A stretch of 51,437 nucleotides of DNA, taken from NCBI GenBank assembly GCA_018780435.1, contig JADMJS010000411.1, positions 1 through 51,437 on the forward strand, read 5' to 3'. The translations under genes were made by a program, and so were the position numbers. Within the stretch, counting starts at the first letter, position 1. Each line of letters opens with the position of its first letter. The DNA is from Myxococcales bacterium. GTDB taxonomy: Bacteria > Myxococcota_A > UBA9042 > GCA-2863065. This document shows, piece by piece, positions 1 to 8,595 of the stretch. A model generated the notes under the pieces. It was given only the letters and a program-made list of their open reading frames with translations. It had not been told where the DNA came from and ran no database searches.

Positions 1-1229
1 CGCGGATCGACGAGCTGCCCCATGAAGAGCACCTCGCCCGTCACCGTATCGCGCAGGAAGAAGAGGAAGGGGTGGTCGGCGCGGAACTCGATGGGCGGCG
101 CCTCCGGTGGCGCCATTCCCTTTCGGCCCATGACCACGGCGGTCGCGGCGGCGGCTTCGGTGCCCTTCTCGTCGAGCTCAAGGAAGGCCTGGTGGATGAC
201 CTTCGTGATCCGGAGCTGGTCGGCTGGGTTCGGTGGGTTCGAGATGCCGGTGAAGTCGGCGCCCATCCCGAAGGCGACGCCCATTCCCATGCGGGTGAGC
301 GCGTCGGCGAGCTGAAGGCGCGTCTCGAGCTTGAACTTCGGCAGGTGTACGTTGACGCGCTCCGAGGCGAGCGCACCCATCGCCTTCGCGAGTGCGGCGG
401 GCGTCAGCGCCTTGCGGAGCGCTGCCAGGCCGTCTACCGCATCCGGGAGCGCGAAGACCATCGCCAGGTTGCCGCTCGCGCCGTAGGGCAGCTCCAGCCA
501 GGCGGCGCCAGCGCTCGTCGCATGGCGCGCCGTCATGACCTGGTTCATCGTCCGCACGGTGATCACGGTCTTTCCGTGCGCCACGAAGGGCGCCGGGGCC
601 GTCGACTCCGCCTTGAAGGGTTGCCGCCAATCCGCCTTGAACCAGATGGCGTTCGCCAGCACGAGCCGGGTGTCCGGTCCGAGGTCCGGCTTCAGGATGA
701 GCTCCTTGATACGCTGGTTCGTATTGTCCGCGATCCACCGGTTGATGAGCTTTCGAGCGCCTTCGCGGTCGCCGGTGAAGTCGACGCGTCCGACCTCGGC
801 GCCGTAGCGGTCCTTCGTGAGCGTCACGAAGTCGGGGAGCAGGTCGAGCGCGCTGTGAGCGAAGAGGCGGTTTGCGACCGTGAGCGACGCTTCTCCCTTC
901 GTGCGCGTCATTAGGCCCTCGCGCAGGTCGGCGACGGCGGAGTGAAAACGCGCCTCGGGGAGCGTGACGCCGAGCGTCTCGTGCATCGCGGCGAGCGTGT
1001 CTTTGCGAGCGCCACCCGAGGTCATCGCGAGCGCTTCGAAGATGCTGTGCGGTGAGAAGACCGCGTTCTCATCGGCTTTCGTCGTCTCCATGAGCGACAA
1101 GCCGAAGCTCGCGACGGCCGTCGCGACGGCAGCCGTGTCGGCAGGCGGCGCGGCCGGCTGGGAGGCGTGCGCGCTGAGGGTGGTGGAAAAAGCACCGAGG
1201 AGGGGGAGGAGGAACTTACGAAAGGACAT
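1..1229 (-). CDS. Secreted serpin (serine/cysteine protease inhibitor), 3' end cut by window edge
   Basis: Predicted exported protease inhibitor of the serpin family (MEROPS I4). Residues 1-22 form a Sec signal peptide (hydrophobic FLLPLLGAF core, AHA cleavage motif near 20-22). The mature part shows the breach motif ANAIWFKADW and, near the C-terminus, the hinge EKGTEAAAATAVV, whose small residues are characteristic of inhibitory rather than non-inhibitory serpins. This is followed by RADHPFLFFLRD and LFMGQLVDP, the usual serpin ending, so probably only a few residues lie outside the window. Counting from the hinge Gly (P15) puts Lys at P1 and Arg at P2, which would suit a trypsin-like target; the loop is a little longer than usual, so P1 is inference. 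The ATG at 1227-1229 gives a full-length protein of about 409 residues. It is divergent from the DUF1993 gene. Confidence 0.93.
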   Translation of the reverse strand, partial: MSFRKFLLPLLGAFSTTLSAHASQPAAPPADTAAVATAVASFGLSLMETTKADENAVFSPHSIFEALAMTSGGARKDTLAAMHETLGVTLPEARFHSAVADLREGLMTRTKGEASLTVANRLFAHSALDLLPDFVTLTKDRYGAEVGRVDFTGDREGARKLINRWIADNTNQRIKELILKPDLGPDTRLVLANAIWFKADWRQPFKAESTAPAPFVAHGKTVITVRTMNQVMTARHATSAGAAWLELPYGASGNLAMVFALPDAVDGLAALRKALTPAALAKAMGALASERVNVHLPKFKLETRLQLADALTRMGMGVAFGMGADFTGISNPPNPADQLRITKVIHQAFLELDEKGTEAAAATAVVMGRKGMAPPEAPPIEFRADHPFLFFLRDTVTGEVLFMGQLVDP

Positions 1230-1437
1230 GGGGGCCTCTCTGGTCGAGGAGGGGGCGCGCGACGGCGCGACGACCTTACAACGGTTCGAAGGAGGCAGTG
1301 GTCTCTCGTCTCCCGAAACCAAGTCCTTGGACCTCGAAAAAATCGACTGCGCACCCGTGACAACCGGCGATCGGAACGGCACCATCTCGCCGCTTCCGAA
1401 AGTGAAGTTCAAACGCAGCCACCGGAGACGACGCGCC

Positions 1438-1944
1438 ATGATCTACGAGACGATTCGCCAGCTCGCCAAGGAACTCGGGAACCTCGATCGCTGCCTCGAC
1501 AAGGGGGCCGCCCACGCCGAAGCCCTCAAGTTCGACACGACGGTGCTTCTGAACTCGCGCCTCGCGCCAGACCAGTACCCGCTCGTTCGCCAGGTGCAGG
1601 CAGCCTGTGACGCGGCCAAGTTCGGTGCCGCGCGCCTCGCCGGCCGCCAGCCGCCCGTCCACCCCGACACCGAGACCACGCTGCCCGAGCTCAAGGCCCG
1701 GATCGCCGCGGTCCAGGACTACCTCGGCAGCTTCAGCGCCGCGGACTTCGCGGGCGGGGCGGAGCGCACGGTCGGCATCAACTGGATGCCAGGTAAGGGC
1801 ATCCTCGGCGTCGCCTACCTGAACGAGCTTGCCGTTCCGAACTTCTACTTCCACCTCACCACGGCCTACTCGATCCTGCGCCACAATGGCGTGCCCGTCG
1901 GCAAGGTCGACTTCATCGGCAACCTGCCGCTCTTCGACATCTGA
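1438..1944 (+). CDS. DUF1993 family protein
   Basis: A 168-residue cytoplasmic protein matching the DUF1993 family in length and in its conserved C-terminal segment (NFYFHLTTAYSILRHNG followed by VGKVDFIG). Families of this helical-bundle type resemble DinB-like proteins, but no catalytic role is established. The frame is open further upstream, but the ATG at 1438 has a GGAG about 10 nt before it and begins exactly where the family starts (MIYETIRQLAKELGNLD). It lies alone between the divergent serpin and the next plus-strand gene. The family assignment is confident; the function is unknown. Confidence 0.88.
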   Translation: MIYETIRQLAKELGNLDRCLDKGAAHAEALKFDTTVLLNSRLAPDQYPLVRQVQAACDAAKFGAARLAGRQPPVHPDTETTLPELKARIAAVQDYLGSFSAADFAGGAERTVGINWMPGKGILGVAYLNELAVPNFYFHLTTAYSILRHNGVPVGKVDFIGNLPLFDI

Positions 1945-2021
1945 TCAAAGTCGGGTCGGCGCTCGGAGCTTCCGCCGAGTGCCGAGTTGCAAGCCGCCAC
2001 CGAAGGTGCCAGATCATCTCC

Positions 2022-3167
2022 GTGGACAACCTGCTCTTCCAGTGGGACGTGATCGAGGCCATGGTCGGCGGCGCGTCCGCCCTCGACCTGCCGCGGCTGC
2101 GACTCGATGACGCCGCGCAGGCCGAGCAGTTCCTTCGGAGCTACGGCTTCGACGTCACGGTCGCACGGCACCGACAAGAGCTTGAGTGGATCCGCTCGGT
2201 CTCTCTCGGCTTTATCGAACGCGAGCTCGTCTACAATCGACCTGCGCTCGCCCTCCCGGACGAGCTGCGCCAGCTCACGGATATCCCGTCGCTCCTGCTC
2301 TGGGCGTCAGGGCCCCTCTCCGACCTTCGGCAACGATGGGCCTGTGCCCTCCTTCGCGTCATGCACGCCGTCGCGCACGCACGCCTCCAGCTTCAGGAGC
2401 GCTTCGGTGAGCATGTCCGCGAACAGATCCTGGCGCGCTTCCAGCCACACCTACTCGAAGAAGATGGCCTGCTCTATCTCGGGACGGGGCCAAACCGCGT
2501 CCCGCTCTCGCGCTTCGAGGTCAAGCACCAGAAGCCCCTCGACAGCGTCATCCTGAAGCTGCTCCACAAGCCCGAGAACGTGGCGACCGACATCTTCGAC
2601 CATCTCGGATTGCGCTTCGTCACCATCGACCGGCTCGACGTGCTCCTCGTGGTCCGTTATCTCCGCGCGCATCACGTCGTGTCCTTTCCGAACATCAAGC
2701 CCAGCCGCTCCAAGAACACGCTCCTCGACATGGAGTTCGTGCGCGCCGAGGTTCAGGATCTGCTCGCCTCGGGGCGCGATCCCGAAGAGTGCGCCGAGCT
2801 CCTCAGAACCCGCGTCGAATCGAGCGCTCATCCGTCCGCCACGGTCCTTATGAACCCGCACAGCGATGTGGGCTACCATGCAATTCAGTTCACCTGCCGC
2901 CATTACGTCCGAGTCGCGGACCCGCTCAGTGCGCCGTCATCCGGTCGCGAGCTCTCGTTCTTCTTTCCATACGAAGTGCAGATTACTGACCGCGCGAGCT
3001 TCGAAGCCACCCGCTCAGGTCTCGCGTCCCACGAGGAGTACCGTCGCCGGCAGCGCGACAGCGTTCGCCACCGCGTTTTGGGCCCGGTGATGACCTTCCT
3101 CGGCGAGTCCAGCGACGTCAGGGACCAGAGTCCGACGACCTTCGATTCGTCGATGGATGACATTTAG
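2022..3167 (+). CDS. TIGR04552-like protein with RelA/SpoT-like synthetase motifs
   Basis: A 381-residue soluble protein resembling the TIGR04552 group of conserved myxobacterial proteins of unknown function. The middle and C-terminal parts read like a (p)ppGpp-synthetase fold. FEVKHQKPLDSVILKL (about 165-180) matches the RSH pattern of a basic strand followed by a P-x-S-I-x-x-K helix. DIFDHLGLRFV (190-200) matches the D-I-x-D-x-x-x-x-R metal-site strand. IKPSRSKNTLLD (225-236) matches the Lys-rich loop, GYHAIQF (284-290) the GYQSLH-type GTP-binding motif, and YEVQITD then GLASHEEY (317-340) the EVQIRT and GIAAHW motifs. There is no HD hydrolase domain. The start is GTG at 2022, with no strong ribosome site. 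The family call comes from memory; the RSH link is inferred from motif order. Confidence 0.8.
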   Translation: MDNLLFQWDVIEAMVGGASALDLPRLRLDDAAQAEQFLRSYGFDVTVARHRQELEWIRSVSLGFIERELVYNRPALALPDELRQLTDIPSLLLWASGPLSDLRQRWACALLRVMHAVAHARLQLQERFGEHVREQILARFQPHLLEEDGLLYLGTGPNRVPLSRFEVKHQKPLDSVILKLLHKPENVATDIFDHLGLRFVTIDRLDVLLVVRYLRAHHVVSFPNIKPSRSKNTLLDMEFVRAEVQDLLASGRDPEECAELLRTRVESSAHPSATVLMNPHSDVGYHAIQFTCRHYVRVADPLSAPSSGRELSFFFPYEVQITDRASFEATRSGLASHEEYRRRQRDSVRHRVLGPVMTFLGESSDVRDQSPTTFDSSMDDI

Positions 3168-3203
3168 GGAAACACCCAGTAGCGTCTTGTATGTCGGCGC
3201 CAC

Positions 3204-3668
3204 ATGCCGACCGTTGAGTCGACGACTGTCGATGGAGGTTTCGTGGAAGGGGCTGCCCTGGTCGGTGCCGTACTCGCGGGCGTTCTCGTCGGGGTCCTCA
3301 TCCCCCTTCTGCTTGAGGCGCGTGCCCTCCTCAGGGCCACTCGCCGTCAGGTCGAGGAGCTTGGGCCAAAGCTCGCCGATGTACTGGTGCAGGCACGTGC
3401 CGCCACGGCGACCTTGAACAAGCTCTCCGCCGACGTTGCCCCCATAGGGCCTCAGGTGGCGGAGCTTGCTGACGCACTCGCAAGCGCGGCGATGGCAGTC
3501 CAGAAGGTGCGCACGGGAATCAACATGGCGGCGGCCGTCGGGCCGGCCGTGATGGCCGCCATACACGCGTTTCGGACGGTCTCGGAAGAGCGTCGACGGG
3601 ACGACGAAGACGAGTCGGACAGCGGGGACGACGACGTGTCGGGCCCGGCCGAGCGGAGTGGCGTATGA
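3204..3668 (+). CDS. DUF948 family single-pass membrane protein
   Basis: A 154-residue protein with one N-terminal membrane helix (about 15-38, rich in Ala/Val/Leu/Gly). A helical cytoplasmic or periplasmic stalk with many Ala/Leu heptads follows (about 42-110), then a very acidic tail rich in Asp/Ser. This matches the DUF948 (YtxG-like) pattern. Its stop codon overlaps the start of the YtxH-domain gene by 4 nt (ATGA). The DUF948 + YtxH pairing mirrors the general-stress ytxG-ytxH operon of Bacillus. The molecular function is unknown; cell-envelope stress is the usual inference. Confidence 0.75.
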   Translation: MPTVESTTVDGGFVEGAALVGAVLAGVLVGVLIPLLLEARALLRATRRQVEELGPKLADVLVQARAATATLNKLSADVAPIGPQVAELADALASAAMAVQKVRTGINMAAAVGPAVMAAIHAFRTVSEERRRDDEDESDSGDDDVSGPAERSGV

Positions 3669-3964
3669 CAGGCAACGACAGAAGCAATCACATTTCGGAG
3701 GCTTCCATGAGCGACGGTGGTTTCTCAGGTTCTCAATTGGCGCTGGCTTTTCTCGCAGGTGCTGCCGCCGGCGCAGCGGTCGCGCTACTCACGGCGCCGC
3801 GTTCGGGCGCAGAGACCCGTGCGCAGATTCGCGACTTCACCGCAAGAAGCCGCGATCGAGCGACATCCATGCCAAAGGCCCTAAAGGGGGCCGCACTCGC
3901 GGCACGCGACGCGTTCAACGTGGCGCTGGAGGAGCAAGCACAACTCGACGTGCGCGAGTCATAA
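3665..3964 (+). CDS. YtxH domain-containing protein
   Basis: A 99-residue protein with the YtxH signature: an N-terminal Gly/Ala-rich membrane segment (AFLAGAAAGAAVALLTAP, about 28-45) followed by RSGAETRAQIRDF and an amphipathic helix. The ATG at 3665 overlaps the previous stop by 4 nt, so translation is probably coupled. A second ATG at residue 15 (MSDGGFSGSQ) is the start most family members would use and has a purine-rich stretch before it; either is possible. The hybrid kinase follows 7 nt later, so the three genes probably form one transcript. Confidence 0.8.
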   Translation: MTGNDRSNHISEASMSDGGFSGSQLALAFLAGAAAGAAVALLTAPRSGAETRAQIRDFTARSRDRATSMPKALKGAALAARDAFNVALEEQAQLDVRES

Positions 3965-3971
3965 TAAGCAG

Positions 3972-6359
3972 ATGGGGCTTCCGCACGACGAACACCTACA
4001 CCTAGTGCAGCTTGGTACTCTGACGCATAACATCATCGTTTGCGCCGATGCCGAGCTGCGAATCGAATGGGTGAATCCGGCCTTCATCGCGCAAATTGGC
4101 TACACACTCAAGGAGGTGCTGGGTCGATATCCATGGGACGTCCTCGGGCTCGTCGACGCCGACCCGGAAGCGCTGGGCACCATTAGACCCCTGCTGCTAG
4201 CAGGCAAGAGCTACCATGGTCGCTTGAACGCAAGGCGAAAGGATGGCTCGCCGCTCACGCTGTTTCTGGAGATTCATCCCGTCTTCGAAGCCGATGGTCG
4301 GCTGCGCGGCTTCGTGTCGAGCGAGAGTGACATCACGGACGCCGAGGCCAGGGAAGCTAAGCTCACGTCGAGCGAGCGACGGTTCCGGACGCTCGTCGAA
4401 GGCGCCCCAGTGGCGCTGTGGGAACTTCGAGCGGATGACTCAACCTTCACGTACGTCTCTCCGTCGACGGCCATGTTCGGGTACCCGCTCGATGCTTGGC
4501 GCACGCCCGGCTTCATCGCCAAGGTGCTCCACCCTGATGATCGCGACCACGTCTTGGCCACGTGCAGAGCGAACGTTGAACGAAGAGTTGTCCACGATCT
4601 CACATACCGCGTCGTGTGCGCGGATGGCCGAGTCGTTTGGGTGCAGGATCACGTCTCTGCCCCCGAAGCCACTGCGGAAGGGACGCTCATCCGTTGCGTC
4701 GTCCTCGACATCACAGCGCGCGTTGAGACGGAGCAGGCTCTCCGTGCATCGGAAGCGCGACTCCGAGTTCGAGAAGCTCGGCTCAGCGCCATCCTTGAGG
4801 CGGAGCCGGAGTGTGTGAAGATCGTCGATGGGCAAGGTCGGCTCGTGCAAATGAACGAAGCGGGTCTCTCCATGGTCGAGGCAGTGAACTTCGCGGAGGT
4901 GTCGGGACTCGAAGTCAACCAGCTCGTCACTCCTGAGACACGTGACGTGTTCGAGGCATCACTCCAGGACGCGCGCAAAGGCCTTGCGACGCGGGCAGAG
5001 TTCGAAATCATCGGGTTGCACGGTGGGCGCCGGTGGATGGAGCAATACGCAGTCGGTCTGGCGGATGATGCGGGCGGGCCGACCACCAACGTGCTCGCAG
5101 TCACCCGAGACGTGACCACGAGGCGACGCCTGGACGAAGAACGTGAGGCCGCACGCATGGCGGCCGACCGCGCCAACCGCGCTAAGAGCGAGTTCATCGC
5201 CAACATGAGCCACGAGATCCGGACGCCGCTCACGGCCATCCTGGGCTACGCGGACGTCCTCCTCGAAGCGCTCGACGCGGAACATTTCGATCGCCAGCTC
5301 GCGGGGAAGGCGCTCACGACCATCCGTTCTGCCGGAGGGCACCTGCACACCCTCATCGGTGACATCCTCGATCTGTCCAAGATTGAAGTGAATCGAATGG
5401 ACGTCGAGAAGGTCAGGATGTCGCCACGGACCGTCTTCGATGAAGTGGCCCAGATGGCGCGGGCGCGGGCGCGCGGCCCGACCGTCGAGGTGGTCGTACG
5501 GTGCGATGACTCGGTACCAGGGTCGATCGAGACGGACCCCACGCGACTCCGACAGATCCTGATCAACTTGGTCGGCAACGCCATGAAGTTCACGGAGAAG
5601 GGCGCCGTGACGGTGAGCGCGAGCGTCAAGAACCAAGGCGCCGACGATGCGTCGACGGACGGATCCGTTCTTGAGGTGGACGTCACGGACACCGGCATTG
5701 GAATCTCCCCAGAACAAGCTGCCGACATCTTCTCCGCGTTCGGCCAAAGCGATTCCAGCACGACGCGCCGCTACGGTGGCAGCGGCCTCGGCCTCACGAT
5801 CTGTCGCCGCTTGGCGCGCCTCATGGGCGGCGACGTGATGCTCCTACGAAGTGAGCCGGGCAAAGGGTCCTGCTTCCGACTTAGCTTGCCGGTCACACTC
5901 GTCGATGCCAGTCCGGTCCAGTCGATCTCGCCGTGCGACGCGAGCCCGGGCGCCGATGAGAAGACATTGCGGGGACACCTGCTGCTCGCAGAGGACGGCG
6001 AGGACAACCGTGAGCTCATCGTGTTCCACCTGACACGCGCCGGCGCGACGGTCGACACGGTCATCGACGGCGCCCAGGCCCTCCAGCGCATCGAGGCCAT
6101 GGAAGCGTCCGGGCGCTCGTACGACCTCCTCGTCACTGACGTGCAGATGCCGGCTCTCGACGGCTGCGAGCTGACGGCCGAGCTCAGGCGGCGCGGCAAC
6201 GCGATCCCCGTCATCGCACTGACTGCGCTGGCGACGCCGGCCGACCGCATCCGCTGCCTCGAGGCCGGATGCGACGGTTACGCGAGCAAGCCTATCCAAA
6301 GGCGCCAGCTCATCGACCTCTGCCACAACCTCATGGCTTCGGGAGGTTCGCCTCGATAG
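3972..6359 (+). CDS. Soluble hybrid sensor histidine kinase (PAS-PAS-PAS-HisKA-HATPase-REC)
   Basis: A 795-residue cytoplasmic hybrid kinase. Three PAS domains (about 12-125, 135-255, 265-390), each followed by a PAC-like stretch, are succeeded by a HisKA dimerisation domain with the phospho-accepting His414 in NMSHEIRTPL. The HATPase domain carries an N box (NLVGNAMKF), DTGIGIS and GGSGLGLTI. A C-terminal receiver domain follows (about 670-790) with the phospho-acceptor Asp723 in TDVQMPALDG, an acidic pair (AEDGEDN) and the conserved Thr and Lys (ALTALA, ASKPI). No membrane helix is seen, so the signal is probably intracellular (redox, ligand or partner protein). It starts 7 nt after the YtxH gene, which suggests a shared transcript. 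No output regulator lies nearby, so a phosphorelay to a distant Hpt or regulator is likely. Its last 29 nt overlap the convergent peroxidase gene. Confidence 0.93.
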   Translation: MGLPHDEHLHLVQLGTLTHNIIVCADAELRIEWVNPAFIAQIGYTLKEVLGRYPWDVLGLVDADPEALGTIRPLLLAGKSYHGRLNARRKDGSPLTLFLEIHPVFEADGRLRGFVSSESDITDAEAREAKLTSSERRFRTLVEGAPVALWELRADDSTFTYVSPSTAMFGYPLDAWRTPGFIAKVLHPDDRDHVLATCRANVERRVVHDLTYRVVCADGRVVWVQDHVSAPEATAEGTLIRCVVLDITARVETEQALRASEARLRVREARLSAILEAEPECVKIVDGQGRLVQMNEAGLSMVEAVNFAEVSGLEVNQLVTPETRDVFEASLQDARKGLATRAEFEIIGLHGGRRWMEQYAVGLADDAGGPTTNVLAVTRDVTTRRRLDEEREAARMAADRANRAKSEFIANMSHEIRTPLTAILGYADVLLEALDAEHFDRQLAGKALTTIRSAGGHLHTLIGDILDLSKIEVNRMDVEKVRMSPRTVFDEVAQMARARARGPTVEVVVRCDDSVPGSIETDPTRLRQILINLVGNAMKFTEKGAVTVSASVKNQGADDASTDGSVLEVDVTDTGIGISPEQAADIFSAFGQSDSSTTRRYGGSGLGLTICRRLARLMGGDVMLLRSEPGKGSCFRLSLPVTLVDASPVQSISPCDASPGADEKTLRGHLLLAEDGEDNRELIVFHLTRAGATVDTVIDGAQALQRIEAMEASGRSYDLLVTDVQMPALDGCELTAELRRRGNAIPVIALTALATPADRIRCLEAGCDGYASKPIQRRQLIDLCHNLMASGGSPR

Positions 6360-6936
6360 CACCGAGGACTCGCTCGTCGAGCGGGTCCACGGCCGGCTCG
6401 AAGCGCGCCACGACCTTTCCTTCGGGATTGACGAGGAACTTCGTGAAGTTCCACTTGATCGGACCGCGGATCCCTTCCGGCGTCTCTTCCGTCAAGCTGC
6501 GGTAGAGCGGCGCCTGTCCTTGGCCCGGATCAGTCTGGACTTTCGAGAACATCGGGAAGGTGACCTTGAACTCGGCCGAGCAGAAGGTCTGGATCGCCTC
6601 GTCGGAGCCCGGCTCCTGGCCGCCGTAGTCGTTGCTCGGGAAGCCCATCACGACGAGGCCCTTCTTCTCGTAGCGCTCGTACAGGGACTGGAGGCCGCCG
6701 TACTGGGGCGTGAAGCCGCATTGGCTGGCCGTGTTCACGATGAGCAACGTCTTGCCGCGATAGGAAGCAAGGTCGACCTCTTTGCCCGCGATGTCTTGAA
6801 CCCGCTGCGTCGTGACCACAGGGCCTTCGGCGATGGCGGCGGCGCCCCCTTCGGCGGTGCGTGCTTTGTTCCAGCTACAGCCCGCGCCGACGACGATGGC
6901 GAGAGAGAAGACGGCGAGAAGGACCAGGGATCGCAT
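6331..6936 (-). CDS. Glutathione peroxidase-family lipoprotein
   Basis: A 201-residue thiol peroxidase of the GPx family with an N-terminal lipoprotein-type signal (LLAVFSLAIVVGAGC, Cys20; Gly at -3 makes the lipobox slightly atypical). The catalytic Cys73 sits in NTASQCGFTPQY, the active-site Gln in FPSNDYGGQEPGS and the Trp/Asn pair in KWNFTKF. Such Cys-GPx enzymes usually reduce peroxides with thioredoxin-like donors rather than glutathione. The ATG at 6936 is preferred over one 18 nt upstream because a GGAG lies 6 nt before it. The gene converges on the hybrid kinase and the two coding regions overlap by 29 nt, leaving no room for an intergenic terminator. Envelope localisation is inferred. 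Confidence 0.92.
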   Translation of the reverse strand: MRSLVLLAVFSLAIVVGAGCSWNKARTAEGGAAAIAEGPVVTTQRVQDIAGKEVDLASYRGKTLLIVNTASQCGFTPQYGGLQSLYERYEKKGLVVMGFPSNDYGGQEPGSDEAIQTFCSAEFKVTFPMFSKVQTDPGQGQAPLYRSLTEETPEGIRGPIKWNFTKFLVNPEGKVVARFEPAVDPLDERVLGAIEANLPKP

Positions 6937-7071
6937 GGGGAGCTCCAGGCGCATGACGGGCGCACGCGGGAGGATGCCAGCTTTGTCAGCGAGATGCGCG
7001 TCTCACCTCTTGTGCCGACCAGGAAACGAGAGGGCTTCATGTCCCGCGCGACTTGAACTAGGGTCGGCGAC

Positions 7072-8595
7072 ATGCGTGATCATGTCGTCCTCTTCATCAA
7101 CGGCGAAAAGCACGAAGTCCGCGGCGCCGCGGCCTTCTCGATGCTCGCCGACTTCCTGCGCTATGAGCGCCGACTCACCGGGACCAAGGTCGTGTGCGCC
7201 GAAGGCGACTGCGGCGCGTGCACCGTCCTTCGCGGCCACCCGATGCTCGGCCGCAACCCGGAGAGCGGCACGCTCCGCTTCGACCCCATCAACGCCTGCA
7301 TCGCGACCGTCGCTCAGCTCGACGGGGCCCACATCTTGACCATCGAAGCGGTCTCGGATGGCGACACGCTGCACGAGGTCCAGCGCGCCGTCGTCGACCA
7401 CCACGGGTCGCAATGCGGCTTCTGCACGCCGGGCATCGTGATGGCGCTGCTCGGCCACACCGAACACCACCTCGGCGACGCGCCCGATCGCAAGGCGCTT
7501 CAGAACCACCTGACCGGGAACCTCTGCCGGTGCACGGGCTACGATCCCATCCTCGATGCCTGCGCCAACCTGCGTCCGAGCGAGACCACCTCCGTCGTGG
7601 CGCGTTACGACCGCCCCGAGGTCGTCGCGGCGCAGCAGGCCGTCGCGCGTGTACCCTTTCACGTGATCGACGGCGACCGGCACTACCTCGCGCCGACGAC
7701 CGTGGCGGGCGTGCTCGACGCGCGTGCGGCTCACCCGCGGGCGCGGCTCGTGGCCGGTAACACCGATCTCGGCGTCCTCATGAACAAGGCCCTGCTCTCC
7801 ACCTTCGGCCACGCGCCGGCGCAGCCCTTCACGGAGTTCATCAGCCTCCAGCACGTCGCGGAGCTCGGCGGCGTGACCGTCCTCCCCGGCGTCGCGCTCC
7901 ACGTCGGCGCGCGCGCCACCTTCGCCGAGGTGGAGCTCGTCTGCGACACGCACCTGCCGGAGCTCGCGTCGCTCCTGCGCGTCTTCGCGTCGCCCCAGAT
8001 CAAGAACATCGCGACTCTGGCCGGCAACATCGCCAACGGATCGCCGATCGGCGACTCGCTGCCCGCCCTGCTCGCGCTCGACGCGTCGCTCCACATCGCC
8101 GGGCCCGGGGCCGCCGATCGCGTCGTGCCGCTCGCCGCGTTCTTCAAGGGTTACAAGCAGTTCGACCTGCGGCCGGGCGAACTCATCCGCACCATCGTCA
8201 TCCCGCTGCCGCGCCCCGGCGCCCTTTTCCGGGCCGACAAGGTCTGCCAGCGCAAAGACCTCGACATCGCCTTCGTCAGCGGGGCATGGCGACTCGATTT
8301 GGGCGCCGATGGCCGCATCTCGGACGCGCGCGTCGCGTACGGCGGCGTCGGCCCGACCGCGATGCGGCTCCCGAAGGCGGAAGCGGCGCTCGTGGGACTC
8401 AAACCGACCGACCCGGCGCTCGCGAGCGTCGCGGCGCTCATCGAGGCTGAGGTCACGCCGCGTTCGGACGTCCGCGGCACCGAAGCCGGCCGGCGCAAGC
8501 TCTCGGGCAACCTCTTCCGGCGGTTCGCGTCCGGGCTCAGAGCGTCCGGGCTCAAAGCGCCCGCGGCATCGGCCGGGGCGGAGGTGACGCCATGA
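7072..8595 (+). CDS. xdhA: Xanthine dehydrogenase small subunit ([2Fe-2S] + FAD)
   Basis: The 507-residue electron-transfer subunit of a molybdenum hydroxylase, most likely xanthine dehydrogenase. The N-terminal ferredoxin-like [2Fe-2S] domain has Cys42/47/50/76 (AEGDCGACTVL, NACIATV). The helical second [2Fe-2S] domain has Cys115/118 (GSQCGFCTPG) and Cys152/154 (NLCRCTGYDPI). The FAD-binding domain follows (about 185-360; LVAGNTDLGV, TLAGNIANGSPIGDSLPA), then a CO-dehydrogenase flavoprotein C-terminal domain. The order Fe-S/Fe-S/FAD on one chain is that of bacterial XdhA. It overlaps xdhB by 4 nt (ATGA). The substrate cannot be proven from sequence, and no purine-catabolism genes flank it. 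Confidence 0.95.
   Translation: MRDHVVLFINGEKHEVRGAAAFSMLADFLRYERRLTGTKVVCAEGDCGACTVLRGHPMLGRNPESGTLRFDPINACIATVAQLDGAHILTIEAVSDGDTLHEVQRAVVDHHGSQCGFCTPGIVMALLGHTEHHLGDAPDRKALQNHLTGNLCRCTGYDPILDACANLRPSETTSVVARYDRPEVVAAQQAVARVPFHVIDGDRHYLAPTTVAGVLDARAAHPRARLVAGNTDLGVLMNKALLSTFGHAPAQPFTEFISLQHVAELGGVTVLPGVALHVGARATFAEVELVCDTHLPELASLLRVFASPQIKNIATLAGNIANGSPIGDSLPALLALDASLHIAGPGAADRVVPLAAFFKGYKQFDLRPGELIRTIVIPLPRPGALFRADKVCQRKDLDIAFVSGAWRLDLGADGRISDARVAYGGVGPTAMRLPKAEAALVGLKPTDPALASVAALIEAEVTPRSDVRGTEAGRRKLSGNLFRRFASGLRASGLKAPAASAGAEVTP

Noticed and set aside
1261..1310. tRNA-like GGTTCGAAGG
   Set aside because: No matching acceptor, anticodon or D arms are found around it.
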